DNA of 64,000 nt from Diaphorobacter caeni (GTDB taxonomy: Bacteria; Pseudomonadota; Gammaproteobacteria; Burkholderiales; Burkholderiaceae_C). Positions within the stretch are counted from its first letter, which is position 1. Each line of letters begins with the position of its first letter. The stretch lies in the NCBI RefSeq assembly GCF_015354245.1, contig NZ_JADKYZ010000006.1:62001-126000 (forward strand), read 5' to 3'. This document shows positions 16,877 to 26,060 of the stretch, piece by piece. The notes under the pieces are model-generated. The model saw only the letters and a list, made by a program, of their open reading frames with translations. It did no database searches and had not been told where the DNA came from. The translations under genes and the position numbers were made by a program.

Positions 16877-17602
16877 ATGCGTTTTTCTGTTTTCGGAGCC
16901 GTGCCGCTCCTGCTTGCTTCGGCCTCTTTGCTGTCTTCTTTTTCGGCGTCGGCGGAATCGTTCCGTGATTGCCCGCAGTTCTTTCCCTCACGTCCTCCCG
17001 TCGTCAAAGATGCGCCGCGTCTGCGCGAGCTGTGCTTCAACGAGTTTGCGGTGCTGCATTCGGGCGAGACCAAAACCCCGCTCTATGTGGCGCAGCGCCT
17101 GAACGCGCGTGGGCTGGAGGCGGGGGCGCGCATCAAGCGCAAGGACAAGTTCTATCCCGAAGGTCGACTGCCGTCTGCGGACCGGGCGCAGCTCGATGAC
17201 TACAAGCGCTCGGGCTATTCACGCGGCCACATGGCGGCTGCGGGTGACATGGCGACGGAGCAGGGCAAGGCGCAGAGCTTTTCTCTGGCCAACATGGTGC
17301 CGCAGGATCCCAAGCACAACGGCGGGGCCTGGGGGCAGATCGAGCAGGACACGCGGCGCTACATTCACCGGGCCGATGGGGATGTGTTCGTGATCACCGG
17401 ACCGGTGTTCGGCGCGTCGACCAGAACCATCGGCGCGAACCATGTGCGCGTGCCCGAGGCCGTCTTCAAGCTGGTCTACGACCCGGGCACCGGCAAGAGC
17501 TGGGTGCACTGGCAGGAGAACGCCGCCAGAACGCGCGTGACGCCGCCGATTCCCTATGCGGAATTCGTGCGGCGCACGGGGCTGAACTTCCTCGGGGATT
17601 GA
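16877..17602 (+). CDS. Secreted DNA/RNA non-specific endonuclease (NUC1 family)
   Basis: A 241-residue endonuclease G/NucA-type enzyme with an N-terminal signal peptide (VFGAVPLLLASASLLSSF, cleaved near ASAES), so it acts outside the cytoplasm. The active-site segment reads YSRGHMAAAGD with the general base H118. The usual DRGH motif has Ser in place of Asp. The metal-binding asparagine follows in LANMVPQDPKHNGG. It could degrade extracellular or periplasmic nucleic acid for nutrition or defence. The ATG at 16877 begins the signal peptide; upstream in-frame codons look non-coding. The Ser substitution may lower or alter activity. Confidence 0.9.
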   Translation: MRFSVFGAVPLLLASASLLSSFSASAESFRDCPQFFPSRPPVVKDAPRLRELCFNEFAVLHSGETKTPLYVAQRLNARGLEAGARIKRKDKFYPEGRLPSADRAQLDDYKRSGYSRGHMAAAGDMATEQGKAQSFSLANMVPQDPKHNGGAWGQIEQDTRRYIHRADGDVFVITGPVFGASTRTIGANHVRVPEAVFKLVYDPGTGKSWVHWQENAARTRVTPPIPYAEFVRRTGLNFLGD

Positions 17603-17613
17603 AGCCAGCCGGT

Positions 17614-17889
17614 TCAGCGCTTCTTGCCTGTTTCTGGAATGGCGACCGGTGCAACCGTCTTGTCCACGATGGGGCAGTCGTCCGAGTTGGGGGTGAAGAC
17701 CATGCGGGAGTCGCTGGTGAAGCGCTTCTTGACGGCGTCGGCGAGCGGCTGGCGCAGGTCGATGGGGCTTTGCGTGCTCTGGAAGATCAGCTCGTCCTTG
17801 CCGTTGTAGATCGAATAGCAGTGCGCCTGCGCCACCGCCGGAATGCAGCTCATCGCCATCAGCGCGAGTGCGCTTGTCAACCTGACCAT
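17614..17889 (-). CDS. Small periplasmic protein, paralogue of the product at 26749
   Basis: A 91-residue protein with a signal peptide (LTSALALMAMSCIPAVAQA) and a mature part beginning HCYSIYNGKDELIFQS. It shares a layout with the protein at 26749-27084: Cys-Tyr-x-(I/L)-Tyr, a (K/N)ELxxxST(Q/R)SPxDLxxPL stretch, then a (M/L)VFTPxSxxC segment. Two cysteines probably form a disulphide. Function is unknown. The start at 17889 has GGGAG upstream. It converges on the nuclease gene, 11 bases away. The 270 bases beyond its start (17890-18159) contain no gene that I can support. Confidence 0.75.
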   Translation of the reverse strand: MVRLTSALALMAMSCIPAVAQAHCYSIYNGKDELIFQSTQSPIDLRQPLADAVKKRFTSDSRMVFTPNSDDCPIVDKTVAPVAIPETGKKR

Positions 17890-18159
17890 GTGGGGTTCAC
17901 TCCCTCGTGTGAAATTGTTGGATGGCCCCGATTCTAAAAGCCGAAACACAAAATGTTGCATTCTCGACGGCGACGCTGGCAAATAGGCAAGGTGGCGAGC
18001 AGTCTGTAAGGGTGGCTGCATGGTGCACCGATTCAGCCCAACTGGCGGATTGGGCTTGTCGAGTCTTCTATCATTCGTCATTCAAGTTGTGGAGCGCGTT
18101 GTGTTGGCGGCTCCCGTTTCGGCTGGTGGCAGCACCGGCGAAGGAAAGAGGAATCAGAT

Positions 18160-18855
18160 ATGAAGCCAAGGCTGGCAGTTGCGCTCGGCGCGTTGGGCAT
18201 GGCGGGCGTGTTGGCGCTCACGGGTTGTGCGAGCAGCGGCAAGAGCGAGAAGAAGCCGAGCGCCAATGACATCGCCGCGCAGGTGAAGGAGGGCGTGTCG
18301 GAGTCCGGCGCCAAGCTGGTGAGCATCCGCCCGCATCGCACGATCTGCAGTCAGGGGCAGCACAATCTGCAGAGCAGCTATCAGTGCCCCGTGATCGGTG
18401 CTGACTGGACCAGCGCGCGCTCGGGCATCGCGCGCCTGACGATCGGCGTTCCCGACCTGACCGGCACCGGCGTGACCGGCGCGGATTTCCATCTGGGCTC
18501 AAGCGAGGTGGTGCGCGTGCGCAACAAATCCTCGGTGCAGCCGACGGAGACGGCCTATCCGACCACGTCGTTCGACGTGCCGCTCACCTTCGTGGAAAAG
18601 CTCGCCTACGGCCCGCGCAGCTGGGTGCGGGTGTACACCGGCGCGGAGCGCCACATCGATGCGACCGTGAACAGCGGCGAAGACACGGCAGCGGCGGTCG
18701 AGGGCCTCGCGTACTTCATGAAGTCGGTCGACCAGACCAGCGGCCGTACACCGAGCGATGCGGCCATGGGCGGTGGGCTGTTTGATCGTCTGGGCCTCGG
18801 TGACGAGCGCGGCTCGCGCGACGGCAAGGGCGTGGAAGGCATGCACCCACGGTGA
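18160..18855 (+). CDS. Putative lipoprotein of unknown function
   Basis: A 231-residue predicted lipoprotein. The signal sequence ends in a lipobox LALTGC with the lipidated cysteine at about C23, followed by a Ser/Lys-rich linker. The mature region (CSQGQHNLQSSYQCPVIGAD onward) has two cysteines and looks like a small beta-rich domain. I recognise no enzyme motif. It lies 23 bases upstream of chrA and could be co-transcribed, but nothing in it suggests chromate. Probable periplasmic or outer-membrane location. Confidence 0.7.
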   Translation: MKPRLAVALGALGMAGVLALTGCASSGKSEKKPSANDIAAQVKEGVSESGAKLVSIRPHRTICSQGQHNLQSSYQCPVIGADWTSARSGIARLTIGVPDLTGTGVTGADFHLGSSEVVRVRNKSSVQPTETAYPTTSFDVPLTFVEKLAYGPRSWVRVYTGAERHIDATVNSGEDTAAAVEGLAYFMKSVDQTSGRTPSDAAMGGGLFDRLGLGDERGSRDGKGVEGMHPR

Positions 18856-18878
18856 TTCTTCGCTAGTCCCCACGGCCC

Positions 18879-20066
18879 ATGCTCGAAGTCTTCATCGCAT
18901 TTCTCAAGCTGGGGCTGACCTCGTTTGGCGGGCCGGTGGCGCATCTGGGCTATTTCCGCACCGAGTTCGTGGAGCGTCGCCGTTGGCTGGATGACCGCAG
19001 TTATACCGATCTGGTGGCGCTGTGCCAGTTCCTGCCGGGGCCGGCAAGCAGTCAGGTGGGCATGGCGCTGGGCATGCGGCGTGCGGGTTGGCCAGGGGCG
19101 CTGGCCGCATGGCTCGGTTTCACGCTGCCGTCGGCCATCGCGCTGACGCTGTTTGCATTCGGCGTGACGCACTGGCTCGCGCTCGCGCAGTCGGGTGTCG
19201 TCCATGGCCTCAAGGTGATGGCTGTCGCGGTGGTGGCGCAGGCGGTCATGGGCATGGCCCGGTCGCTGTGCCCGGATCGGCTGCGTGCCGCAGTGGCGAT
19301 GGCCGCCGCCATGCTGGTGCTGCTGGTGCCGGGTGTGTGGGCGCAGGTCGCGGCGATGGGGCTGGGTGCGTTGATCGGTCGAGCCGCGCTGCCGTTGCCG
19401 CAGGGCGCGGCGCTTGCGCAGGAGGACGGATATGGCATCGGCAAGCGCGCGGGAGGCGTGCTGCTGGTGCTGTTCGTCGTGCTGCTGCTGGCGTCGTTCG
19501 CTGTGGCCGGGTCGGGACAACCATCGCTGCTGGCGTTGGCGGCGAAGTTCTATCAGGCGGGCTCGCTGGTGTTTGGTGGCGGACATGTGGTTCTGCCGCT
19601 GCTGCAGTCGGCGGTCGTGCCAGCCTATCTTTCCAACGACGTGTTCCTCGCGGGCTACGGTGCCGCGCAGGCCGTGCCGGGGCCGCTGTTCACGTTCGCG
19701 GCCTATCTGGGCGCGGCCATGCCGGCGTCGGCGCAGTGGTGGTCAGGCTGGGGAGGCGCACTCGTCATGCTGGTCGCGATCTTTCTGCCTGCGTTTTTGC
19801 TGGTGATCGGGGCACTGCCGTTCTGGCAAAGCCTGCGCATGCGTCCCGGCGTGCAACGCGCAATGGCCGGGGTGAATGCGGCCGTGGTGGGCGTGCTGCT
19901 GGCGGCGCTGTACGACCCGGTATGGACCAGCGCCATTCATTCACCGGCCGACTTCGCGCTTGCCCTGCTCGCGTTCGGGCTTCTGGTGCTTGCGCGCTGG
20001 TCGCCGGTGTGGGTGGTGCTGGTCGCCGCAGCGGCGGGCTGTGTCGGTTGGGGCGGTTGGGTCTGA
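18879..20066 (+). CDS. chrA: Chromate transporter
   Basis: A 395-residue CHR-family transporter of the two-domain type, expected to export chromate across the inner membrane and thereby give resistance. The two halves carry the family repeats: FGGPVAHLGYF with QFLPGP in the N-half, and FGGGHVVLPLLQ with AVPGPLFTFAAYLG in the C-half. About ten hydrophobic segments are visible. Length is normal and no frame damage is seen. No chrB regulator is adjacent, so induction by chromate is not shown. Some ChrA homologues transport sulphate-like anions, and the redox-sulphur module just downstream makes a sulphur link possible but unproven. Confidence 0.92.
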   Translation: MLEVFIAFLKLGLTSFGGPVAHLGYFRTEFVERRRWLDDRSYTDLVALCQFLPGPASSQVGMALGMRRAGWPGALAAWLGFTLPSAIALTLFAFGVTHWLALAQSGVVHGLKVMAVAVVAQAVMGMARSLCPDRLRAAVAMAAAMLVLLVPGVWAQVAAMGLGALIGRAALPLPQGAALAQEDGYGIGKRAGGVLLVLFVVLLLASFAVAGSGQPSLLALAAKFYQAGSLVFGGGHVVLPLLQSAVVPAYLSNDVFLAGYGAAQAVPGPLFTFAAYLGAAMPASAQWWSGWGGALVMLVAIFLPAFLLVIGALPFWQSLRMRPGVQRAMAGVNAAVVGVLLAALYDPVWTSAIHSPADFALALLAFGLLVLARWSPVWVVLVAAAAGCVGWGGWV

Positions 20067-20089
20067 TTCGGGCGCTTGTGTTCAGGCGC

Positions 20090-20503
20090 TTACTTGCGGG
20101 CCCATGTCTGCTGCAGCAGCATGCCGACGACCATCGAGACCACGAAGATCACCACTTCCTTGTGCATCGTGAAGAGGTTCATCAGCGCCGGTCCGGGGCA
20201 GAAGCCCGCGAGGCCCCAGCCGATGCCGAACATCGCGGAGCCGAGCAGCAGCCGCGTGTCGATCGTGCGGGCCGTGGGCAGTTGCATGGGCTCGCCGAAC
20301 AGGGCCGTTTTGCGGCGCTTGGCCCAGGTGAAGGCGATCAGGCCAACGGCGATGGCTCCCACCATCACGAGGGCGAGCGAGGGGTCCCAGGTGCCGAAGA
20401 AATCCAGAAAATTCTGGACCTTGGCGGGGTTGCCCATGCCGGAGAGGATGAGGCCGAGGCCGAAGATCAGGCCGGCGATGAGTGCGGAGAGTATCGAGAG
20501 CAT
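20090..20503 (-). CDS. YeeE/YedE-family half-transporter (second subunit)
   Basis: A 137-residue membrane protein of the YeeE/YedE (DUF6691) type, thought to carry thiosulphate or other reduced sulphur species. It shows four hydrophobic segments and the family motif [13 protein letters not shown] at the N-terminus and [13 protein letters not shown] later, with the conserved cysteine. It lies 31 bases after the other half (20535-20981). The two halves correspond to the front and back of a full-length YeeE. Together with the BigR-like regulator upstream they form an operon. This half corresponds to PmpB-type proteins. Confidence 0.88.
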   Translation of the reverse strand: MLSILSALIAGLIFGLGLILSGMGNPAKVQNFLDFFGTWDPSLALVMVGAIAVGLIAFTWAKRRKTALFGEPMQLPTARTIDTRLLLGSAMFGIGWGLAGFCPGPALMNLFTMHKEVVIFVVSMVVGMLLQQTWARK

Positions 20504-20534
20504 GGTGCGTGTCCTGTGTTGGCGGGGGCGCGGT

Positions 20535-20981
20535 TCAGTTCAACACATGGCGCATCACGAACACGGTGAGCGCCCCGAACACCATGAAGGTGGCGGTGGC
20601 CGCGAGCGAGCGTTTCGACAGGCGCGAAATCCCGCAGACGCCATGCCCGCTGGTGCAGCCAGAGCCCAGTCGCGTGCCAAAGCCCACGAGCAGTCCGGCG
20701 AGCACGATGATGCGCGGGTTGCTCGGCATCTCCACGGCGGGCAGCGGTGCGAACAGCTGCCACGCGAAGGGCGAGGCCACCAGTCCGGCGATGAACGCCA
20801 GCCGCCAGCCCCAGCCGAAGTAATGCGCCCAGGCGTCGCGCTGCATCAGCGTGCCGAGGATGCCGCTGACGCCCGCGATGCGGCCGATCAGCACGATGAG
20901 CATGGCGCTGGCCACGCCGATCAGCACACCGCCGGCGAGGGCGGGGCCGGGCTGGAACGAGTCCCAGAGAATGGAGGTCAT
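20535..20981 (-). CDS. YeeE/YedE-family half-transporter (first subunit)
   Basis: A 148-residue membrane protein forming the partner half of the sulphur-compound transporter. It contains [12 protein letters not shown], the paired-cysteine signature through which YeeE-type proteins pass thiosulphate or persulphide. Several hydrophobic helices flank it. The start overlaps the ArsR-family regulator stop in an ATGA arrangement (20978-20981), so translation is coupled. It corresponds to PmpA-type proteins. The expected role is movement of reduced sulphur across the inner membrane under control of the regulator. Confidence 0.9.
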   Translation of the reverse strand: MTSILWDSFQPGPALAGGVLIGVASAMLIVLIGRIAGVSGILGTLMQRDAWAHYFGWGWRLAFIAGLVASPFAWQLFAPLPAVEMPSNPRIIVLAGLLVGFGTRLGSGCTSGHGVCGISRLSKRSLAATATFMVFGALTVFVMRHVLN

Positions 20982-21349
20982 GCTTGCGCTCCTTCTGCGC
21001 AGAAAAGCCGGTGAATGTGCTGCATCAGATCGAGTGCGCGCCCATCGGCAAGGCGGTACCAGATGAACTTGCCTTCACGGCGCGTGTCCACCACGCCTTC
21101 GCGGCGCAGCACGCCAAGCTGCTGCGAGAGCGTGGGCTGGCCGATGCCGGTGAGCTCCTGCAGCTCACCCACGGTACGCTCGCGCTCGGCCATCTGGCAC
21201 AGCAGCAGCAGGCGGTCTTCATTGCCCAGCAGCTTGAGCATGGCAACGGCGTCACCGGCGTGTCTGCGCATCGACTGCAGGTCGAGCGCAGGAGCCTCCG
21301 GGGCGGCCGCGGTGGGGAGTTCTGTCTGAGGTTTCACGATGCGTGACAT
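20978..21349 (-). CDS. ArsR-family redox/sulphide-responsive regulator, BigR/SqrR type
   Basis: A 123-residue winged-helix repressor. The HTH is visible in LQELTGIGQPTLSQQLGVLR. Two cysteines, C51 (LLLLCQMAE) and C117 (HRLFCAEG), are 66 residues apart, the same separation as the sulphur-sensing pair of BigR (C42/C108, from memory). The regulator probably forms a disulphide or polysulphide link when sulphide is present and releases the operon. It starts at 21349, 41 bases after the thioredoxin-like gene. No clear ribosome-binding site precedes this ATG. A start at 21271 (MRRHAGD) would still keep both cysteines, so start confidence is moderate. Confidence 0.88.
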   Translation of the reverse strand: MSRIVKPQTELPTAAAPEAPALDLQSMRRHAGDAVAMLKLLGNEDRLLLLCQMAERERTVGELQELTGIGQPTLSQQLGVLRREGVVDTRREGKFIWYRLADGRALDLMQHIHRLFCAEGAQA

Positions 21350-21367
21350 TATATTAAAAAGTATATT
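21350..21367. promoter_or_regulatory. AT-rich repeat before the BigR-like gene (candidate operator)
   Basis: In this G+C-rich stretch, the 40 bases between the thioredoxin-like gene and the regulator include an AT-rich core with TATATT at 21350-21355 and again at 21362-21367, a 12-base spacing. BigR-type repressors bind AT-rich sites overlapping their promoters. A TATAAT-like hexamer on the minus strand overlaps the start codon, but no -35 match was seen. The site is only a candidate. Confidence 0.35.
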
Positions 21368-21389
21368 GTCTGTGCGGCCGCGCCGTTTT

Positions 21390-22205
21390 CTATCGCCCGC
21401 CGGTGATCTGCTCGAGATGCTGGGCCAGCGTCGCGGCCGACAGCTCGCCCGTGCGCGCCGCCACCTGCTTGCCCGCAGCGTCAAAGAAGAGGGTGGTGGG
21501 CAGCGCGCGCTGCTGCACCATGCGGCTCAGGCTTTCCTCGCCATCGAGCACCACGCTCGCCGGGCCCATGCCGATCTGCTGCACGTAGCGCAGCACGGCC
21601 TCGGGCTTTTCGCCCTGGTTGACGAAGACGAACTGCACGTCGGGATGGGCCTTCTGTGCGGCCATCAGCACCGGCATTTCGCGGCGGCAGGGCGGGCACC
21701 AGGTGGCCCAGAGGTTGATGACCACGGGCTTGCCCTTGAGCGCGGGCAGCGAGACGGGTTGCGCATCGAGCGCCACGCCCGTGAATTGGGGCAGTGTGGC
21801 GTTGCTCGGCGCGAGCAGCGACAGGCCGAGCGTGCCACCCAGCCAGATCGCGCAGAACAGCGCGACCCCTGACGTCACGGCCTTGGCCGCCTTGCTCTGC
21901 CACACCCAGAGCGCGAGCGTGTAGACGCCGATGGCGATCAGACCGGCCACCGGCTCCCAGCCGCCGTCGCGGATGTCGATGATGCTCCATGGGCTTGCCG
22001 AGTAGGCCGATGCGTACTGCACCACGAAAGCCAGACGCGCGGCGACGAAGCCCAGCAGCGCGATCAGCCAGACGTGGCGTTCAATCTTCAAGCCCTGTCC
22101 GCGCGCGAGCCGCTCGGCCAGATGCGTGCTCGCAAACCAGGCAATGAAAAGAACGATGAAAGCCCACGCGAGCGTGAGAGGTCCGATTTGCAGTGTTTGC
22201 CCCAT
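21390..22205 (-). CDS. Membrane-anchored TlpA-like thioredoxin
   Basis: A 271-residue protein with four to five N-terminal membrane segments (residues 1-130) and a C-terminal periplasmic thioredoxin fold carrying WCPPC at 169-173. The membrane part loosely resembles prolipoprotein diacylglyceryl transferase, a known arrangement in TlpA-family proteins. It should reduce or shuffle disulphides in the periplasm, perhaps supplying electrons for sulphur-compound handling. It is the first gene of the likely tlpA-arsR-yeeE-yeeE unit; the gap to the regulator is 40 bases. Motif and membrane layout are clear; the substrate is not. Confidence 0.88.
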   Translation of the reverse strand: MGQTLQIGPLTLAWAFIVLFIAWFASTHLAERLARGQGLKIERHVWLIALLGFVAARLAFVVQYASAYSASPWSIIDIRDGGWEPVAGLIAIGVYTLALWVWQSKAAKAVTSGVALFCAIWLGGTLGLSLLAPSNATLPQFTGVALDAQPVSLPALKGKPVVINLWATWCPPCRREMPVLMAAQKAHPDVQFVFVNQGEKPEAVLRYVQQIGMGPASVVLDGEESLSRMVQQRALPTTLFFDAAGKQVAARTGELSAATLAQHLEQITGGR

Positions 22206-22319
22206 GGAAAGTCGCTTTGTCGTTATGGCGGGTCAGGAAGGAACCGCCGAGCATATCGACTATGGGGTCTGCAAATGGTTCCTTGGGCGTTCTTCCTCGT
22301 TCTTTCGCTTCTTCCGCGT

Positions 22320-25300
22320 TCAGGCCAGCGTCATCAGGCTGGCGTTGCCGCCCGCTGCCGCCGTGTTGACGCTGAGCGCGCGCTCGAGCACGAGACGTTC
22401 AAGCGCCACGCGATCGTCGCCACTGACGTGGGTGACGCTGATGATCGCACCGGGTCGCTGCGCGATCTGCTCGCAGAGCTGCTGAAGCGAGGCTTCGTCG
22501 CCCGCGTGCAGCACCGCGTCGAAATGCACGCTGTCGCGGCTCCAGTCATTGGCGAGCACGACGCGCTGCTGCACGGCGGCGGGCAACTGCGCATGCAGGG
22601 CCTGTGCGCTGCTGGGCCAGAGCGCGCGCGATCCGACGGCGAGCACGGCGCTCAACTGCACGAGCAGAGCATCGTCGTCGCCCGCGATGCAGAGCACCTG
22701 CTCGCGCGGCAGCACGCGGTATTCGTTGCGCTCGCCGGTAGGGCTTGGCAGCGTACAGAGCATGCCCGCGCAGGCCGATTCGGCATGGGCTGCGCAGGCG
22801 GTGCGCACGCGCTCGCGTTGGTTCTGCGCGGCCCAGTCGCTCAGCGCCTGCAACGGCGCCTGGAGGGCGCGTTGCGCGCTGAGGTCCGGCACCTTGGCGG
22901 CCGTGCGGGCGAGGGCGGTGCGTGCGGCGCTCGCGGGGTGGCGCGTCATCAATCGCAGCATGTAGAGCGGTCCGCCCGCCTTGGGGCCCGTGCCAGAGAG
23001 GCCTTCACCGCCGAACGGCTGCACTCCCACGACCGCGCCGACGATGTTGCGGTTCACATAGAGATTGCCGGCTTGGGCGCGCTCGATGACCTTGTTCACC
23101 GTCTCGTCGATGCGCGTGTGCAGGCCCTGCGTGAGGCCGTAGCCGGTGCCGTTGATCTGGTCGAGCAGCTGGTCGAGGTTCTCGCGCTCGTAGCGCACGA
23201 GATGCAGCACCGGACCGAACACTTCGCGGCCCAGATCGGCGATGCTGTTCAGGGTGATGAGCGTCGGCTTCACGAAGCTGCCGTTCGCGATCTCGTCCAT
23301 TGGCACCGGAGGCTGGAAGATCGCATGGCCCTTGGCGCGCATGGCGTCGATGTGCGCCTCGATGGTGGCGCGCGCCTCTTCGTCGATCACCGGACCCATG
23401 TCCACCGCGAGGCGCGTGGTGTCCCCCACATGCAGCTCCTGCATCGCGCCGCGCAGCATGGTGCTCACGCGCTCGGCCACGTCGGACTGCACGCAGAGCA
23501 CGCGCAGCGCGGAGCAGCGCTGGCCCGCGCTGTCGAACGCGGACGACACGACATCGACGACCACCTGCTCTACGAGCGCGGACGAGTCGACGATCAGCGC
23601 GTTCTGCCCGCCGGTCTCGGCGATCAGCGGGATTGGTTGGCCGTGGGCGTCGAAGCGCCTCGCGAGATTGCGCTGCAGAATGCGCGCGACCTCGGTGGAG
23701 CCGGTGAACATCACACCCATCACGCGGGCATCTCCGACCAGCGCGGCGCCCACGGTCTCGCCGCGACCCGGCAGCAGCTGCATCACGGCCTCGGGCACGC
23801 CGGCGCGGTGCAGCAGGCGCACGGCCTGCGCGGCGATCAGCGGGGTCTGTTCCGCAGGCTTGGCGAGCACGGTGTTGCCCGCGGCCAGCGCGGCGGACAC
23901 CTGGCCCATGAAGATGGCAAGCGGAAAATTCCAGGGGCTGATGCAGGTGACCGGGCCGAGCGGCGCGTAGCTTGCGGCGTCGCTTTGCAGCAGCTCGGCC
24001 TGTGCGGCGTAGTAGCGCAGAAAGTCCACGGCCTCGCGCACTTCGGCGACGGCGTTGGCGGCGGTCTTGCCAGCTTCGCGCATCGTCAGGGCAACGAGCG
24101 GAAGCAGTTCTGCCTCGAGCAGATCGGCCGTCGTGCACAGCAGTGCGGCGCGCTCGGCGGGTGCTGTTGCCGCCCACGTGCTCTGGGCGGCCTGCGCGGC
24201 GGTGAGCGCGGCGTCCACATCGGCTTCTGTCGCTTCCTGCACCTGACCGACGAGCTCGCGGCGATCGGCGGGATTGGTGACGTCGGCGACCGTTCCCTGA
24301 CTGCGATGGCCTGCGATCAGCGGCTCGGCACGCTGAGGCTGGGCGGCGCTGGCGCGCAGCGCGGCGTCGATGTCCGAGAGCGTGGATTCGCTGGCCAGAT
24401 CGAGACCGGCGGAGTTGACGCGTTCACCGCCGTAGAGCGCGGGCGGCAGCGGAATGCGCGGATGGGGCAGGGCGACACGGCCTTCCTTCTTCGTGTCGGC
24501 ATCGACCGTGTCCACGGGGTTCTCGATCAGCGATTCGAGCGGCAGGTTGTTGTCGGCCACGCGGTTCACGAACGAGGTGTTGGCGCCGTTCTCGAGCAGA
24601 CGGCGCACGAGGTAGGCGAGCAGCGTCTCATGCGTGCCGACGGGCGCGTAGACCCGGCAGGGGCGGCCGAGCTTGCCTTTCTGGCTGCCGACGACCTGCT
24701 CGTAGAGCGGCTCGCCCATGCCGTGCAGACACTGGAATTCGTATTGGCCCGGTGCATAGGTCGCGGGATCGGCCAGCGTGTAGAGAGTGGCCAGGGTCTG
24801 CGCGTTGTGCGTGGCGAACTGCGGATAGATCGCGTCGGGCGCGGCGAGCAGCTTGCGCGCGCAGGCGATGTAGGACACGTCGGTGTGCGACTTGCGCGTG
24901 TAGACCGGATAGTCGGCGAGGCCGTCGACCTGCGCGCGCTTGATCTCGCTGTCCCAGTAGGCGCCCTTGACCAGCCGCACCATCAGGCGGTGATGGGTGC
25001 GGCGCGCGAGATCGATCACGAAGTCGATGACGAAGGGGCAGCGCTTCTGGTACGCCTGGATCACGAAGCCTATGCCCTTGAAGCCTTTCAGCGATGGCTC
25101 GTGGCACAGGCGCTCGAGCAGGTCGAGCGAGATTTCGAGGCGGTCGGCCTCCTCGGCGTCGATGTTCAGGCCGATGTCGTGCTGGCGAGCGAGGTTGGCG
25201 AGCTTGAGCACGCGCGGGTACAGCTCGTCCATCACGCGCTGGTGCTGGGCGCGGCTGTAGCGCGGGTGCAGCGCGCTGAGCTTGATCGAGATGCCCGGGC

Positions 25301-26060
25301 CTTCATACACGCCGCGACCGTTGGACGCCTTGCCGATGGCGTTGATCGCGTCCACATAGGACTGCATGTAGCGCTCGGCATCGTCGGCGGTGAGCGCGGC
25401 CTCGCCGAGCATGTCGTAGGAGTAGCGAAAGCCCTCGGCCTCGAGCGGCGCGGCGTGCTTGAGTGCCTCGGCGATGGTCTCGCCGGTCACGAACTGCTCG
25501 CCCATCATGCGCATCGCCATGTCCACACCCTTGCGGATCAGCGGCTCGCCGCCGCGCGCGGTGATGCGGCGCAGGGCGTCCTTGAGTCCGCCTTCGCTGT
25601 GGGTCGCCACCAGCTTGCCGGTGATGAGCAGGCCCCAGGTCGCTGCGTTCACGAACAGCGAGGGGCTCTTGCCCAGATGGCGGTCCCAGTCGCCGTTGCT
25701 GATCTTGTCGCGGATCAGCGCGTCGCGCGTGGCCGCGTCGGGAATGCGCAGCAGCGCCTCGGCCAGACACATCAGCGCCACGCCTTCCTGTGACGACAGC
25801 GCGAATTCCTGCAGCAGCCCCTGCACGATGCCCGCGCGTCCCTGGTCGGACTTGCGCTCGCGCAGATTGCGCGCCAACTGCAGCGCGAGGTCGTGCACCG
25901 CGCCCTGCCGGTCGGCAGGCACGCGCGCCATGGCGAGCAGCGGAGCGATGGCTTCGGGCTCGGCGATGCGGCAGGCGGCGGTGATGGCCTGACGCAGGGC
26001 GTTGTCTTGCTGGGCGCGGGGAGCGAAGGCCGGGTGTGCGGCAGCGGAGGCAGTGTTCAT
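22320..26060 (-). CDS. putA: Bifunctional proline dehydrogenase / L-glutamate-5-semialdehyde dehydrogenase
   Basis: PutA oxidises proline to glutamate in two steps, using FAD then NAD. The 1246-residue protein has the PutA alpha domain, the proline dehydrogenase barrel (with RLVKGAYWDSEIKRAQ) and the aldehyde dehydrogenase domain (ETGGQNAL, then the catalytic cysteine in GQRCSALRV). A C-terminal domain of about 200 residues follows. It starts at 26060 (MNTASAAAHPAFAP) with no ribbon-helix-helix domain, so unlike E. coli PutA it should not repress its own gene. Length and layout fit the type B PutA class. A divergent Lrp-family gene begins 120 bases away and is the likely regulator. The enzyme associates with the inner membrane in the family. 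Confidence 0.97.
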   Translation of the reverse strand: MNTASAAAHPAFAPRAQQDNALRQAITAACRIAEPEAIAPLLAMARVPADRQGAVHDLALQLARNLRERKSDQGRAGIVQGLLQEFALSSQEGVALMCLAEALLRIPDAATRDALIRDKISNGDWDRHLGKSPSLFVNAATWGLLITGKLVATHSEGGLKDALRRITARGGEPLIRKGVDMAMRMMGEQFVTGETIAEALKHAAPLEAEGFRYSYDMLGEAALTADDAERYMQSYVDAINAIGKASNGRGVYEGPGISIKLSALHPRYSRAQHQRVMDELYPRVLKLANLARQHDIGLNIDAEEADRLEISLDLLERLCHEPSLKGFKGIGFVIQAYQKRCPFVIDFVIDLARRTHHRLMVRLVKGAYWDSEIKRAQVDGLADYPVYTRKSHTDVSYIACARKLLAAPDAIYPQFATHNAQTLATLYTLADPATYAPGQYEFQCLHGMGEPLYEQVVGSQKGKLGRPCRVYAPVGTHETLLAYLVRRLLENGANTSFVNRVADNNLPLESLIENPVDTVDADTKKEGRVALPHPRIPLPPALYGGERVNSAGLDLASESTLSDIDAALRASAAQPQRAEPLIAGHRSQGTVADVTNPADRRELVGQVQEATEADVDAALTAAQAAQSTWAATAPAERAALLCTTADLLEAELLPLVALTMREAGKTAANAVAEVREAVDFLRYYAAQAELLQSDAASYAPLGPVTCISPWNFPLAIFMGQVSAALAAGNTVLAKPAEQTPLIAAQAVRLLHRAGVPEAVMQLLPGRGETVGAALVGDARVMGVMFTGSTEVARILQRNLARRFDAHGQPIPLIAETGGQNALIVDSSALVEQVVVDVVSSAFDSAGQRCSALRVLCVQSDVAERVSTMLRGAMQELHVGDTTRLAVDMGPVIDEEARATIEAHIDAMRAKGHAIFQPPVPMDEIANGSFVKPTLITLNSIADLGREVFGPVLHLVRYERENLDQLLDQINGTGYGLTQGLHTRIDETVNKVIERAQAGNLYVNRNIVGAVVGVQPFGGEGLSGTGPKAGGPLYMLRLMTRHPASAARTALARTAAKVPDLSAQRALQAPLQALSDWAAQNQRERVRTACAAHAESACAGMLCTLPSPTGERNEYRVLPREQVLCIAGDDDALLVQLSAVLAVGSRALWPSSAQALHAQLPAAVQQRVVLANDWSRDSVHFDAVLHAGDEASLQQLCEQIAQRPGAIISVTHVSGDDRVALERLVLERALSVNTAAAGGNASLMTLA

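Noticed and set aside
22074-25793. A 1239-codon open frame on the plus strand
   Set aside because: It is antisense to putA. The G+C-rich third codon positions of putA keep the opposite frame open. Its translation is Arg/His/Ala-rich without any recognisable domain.
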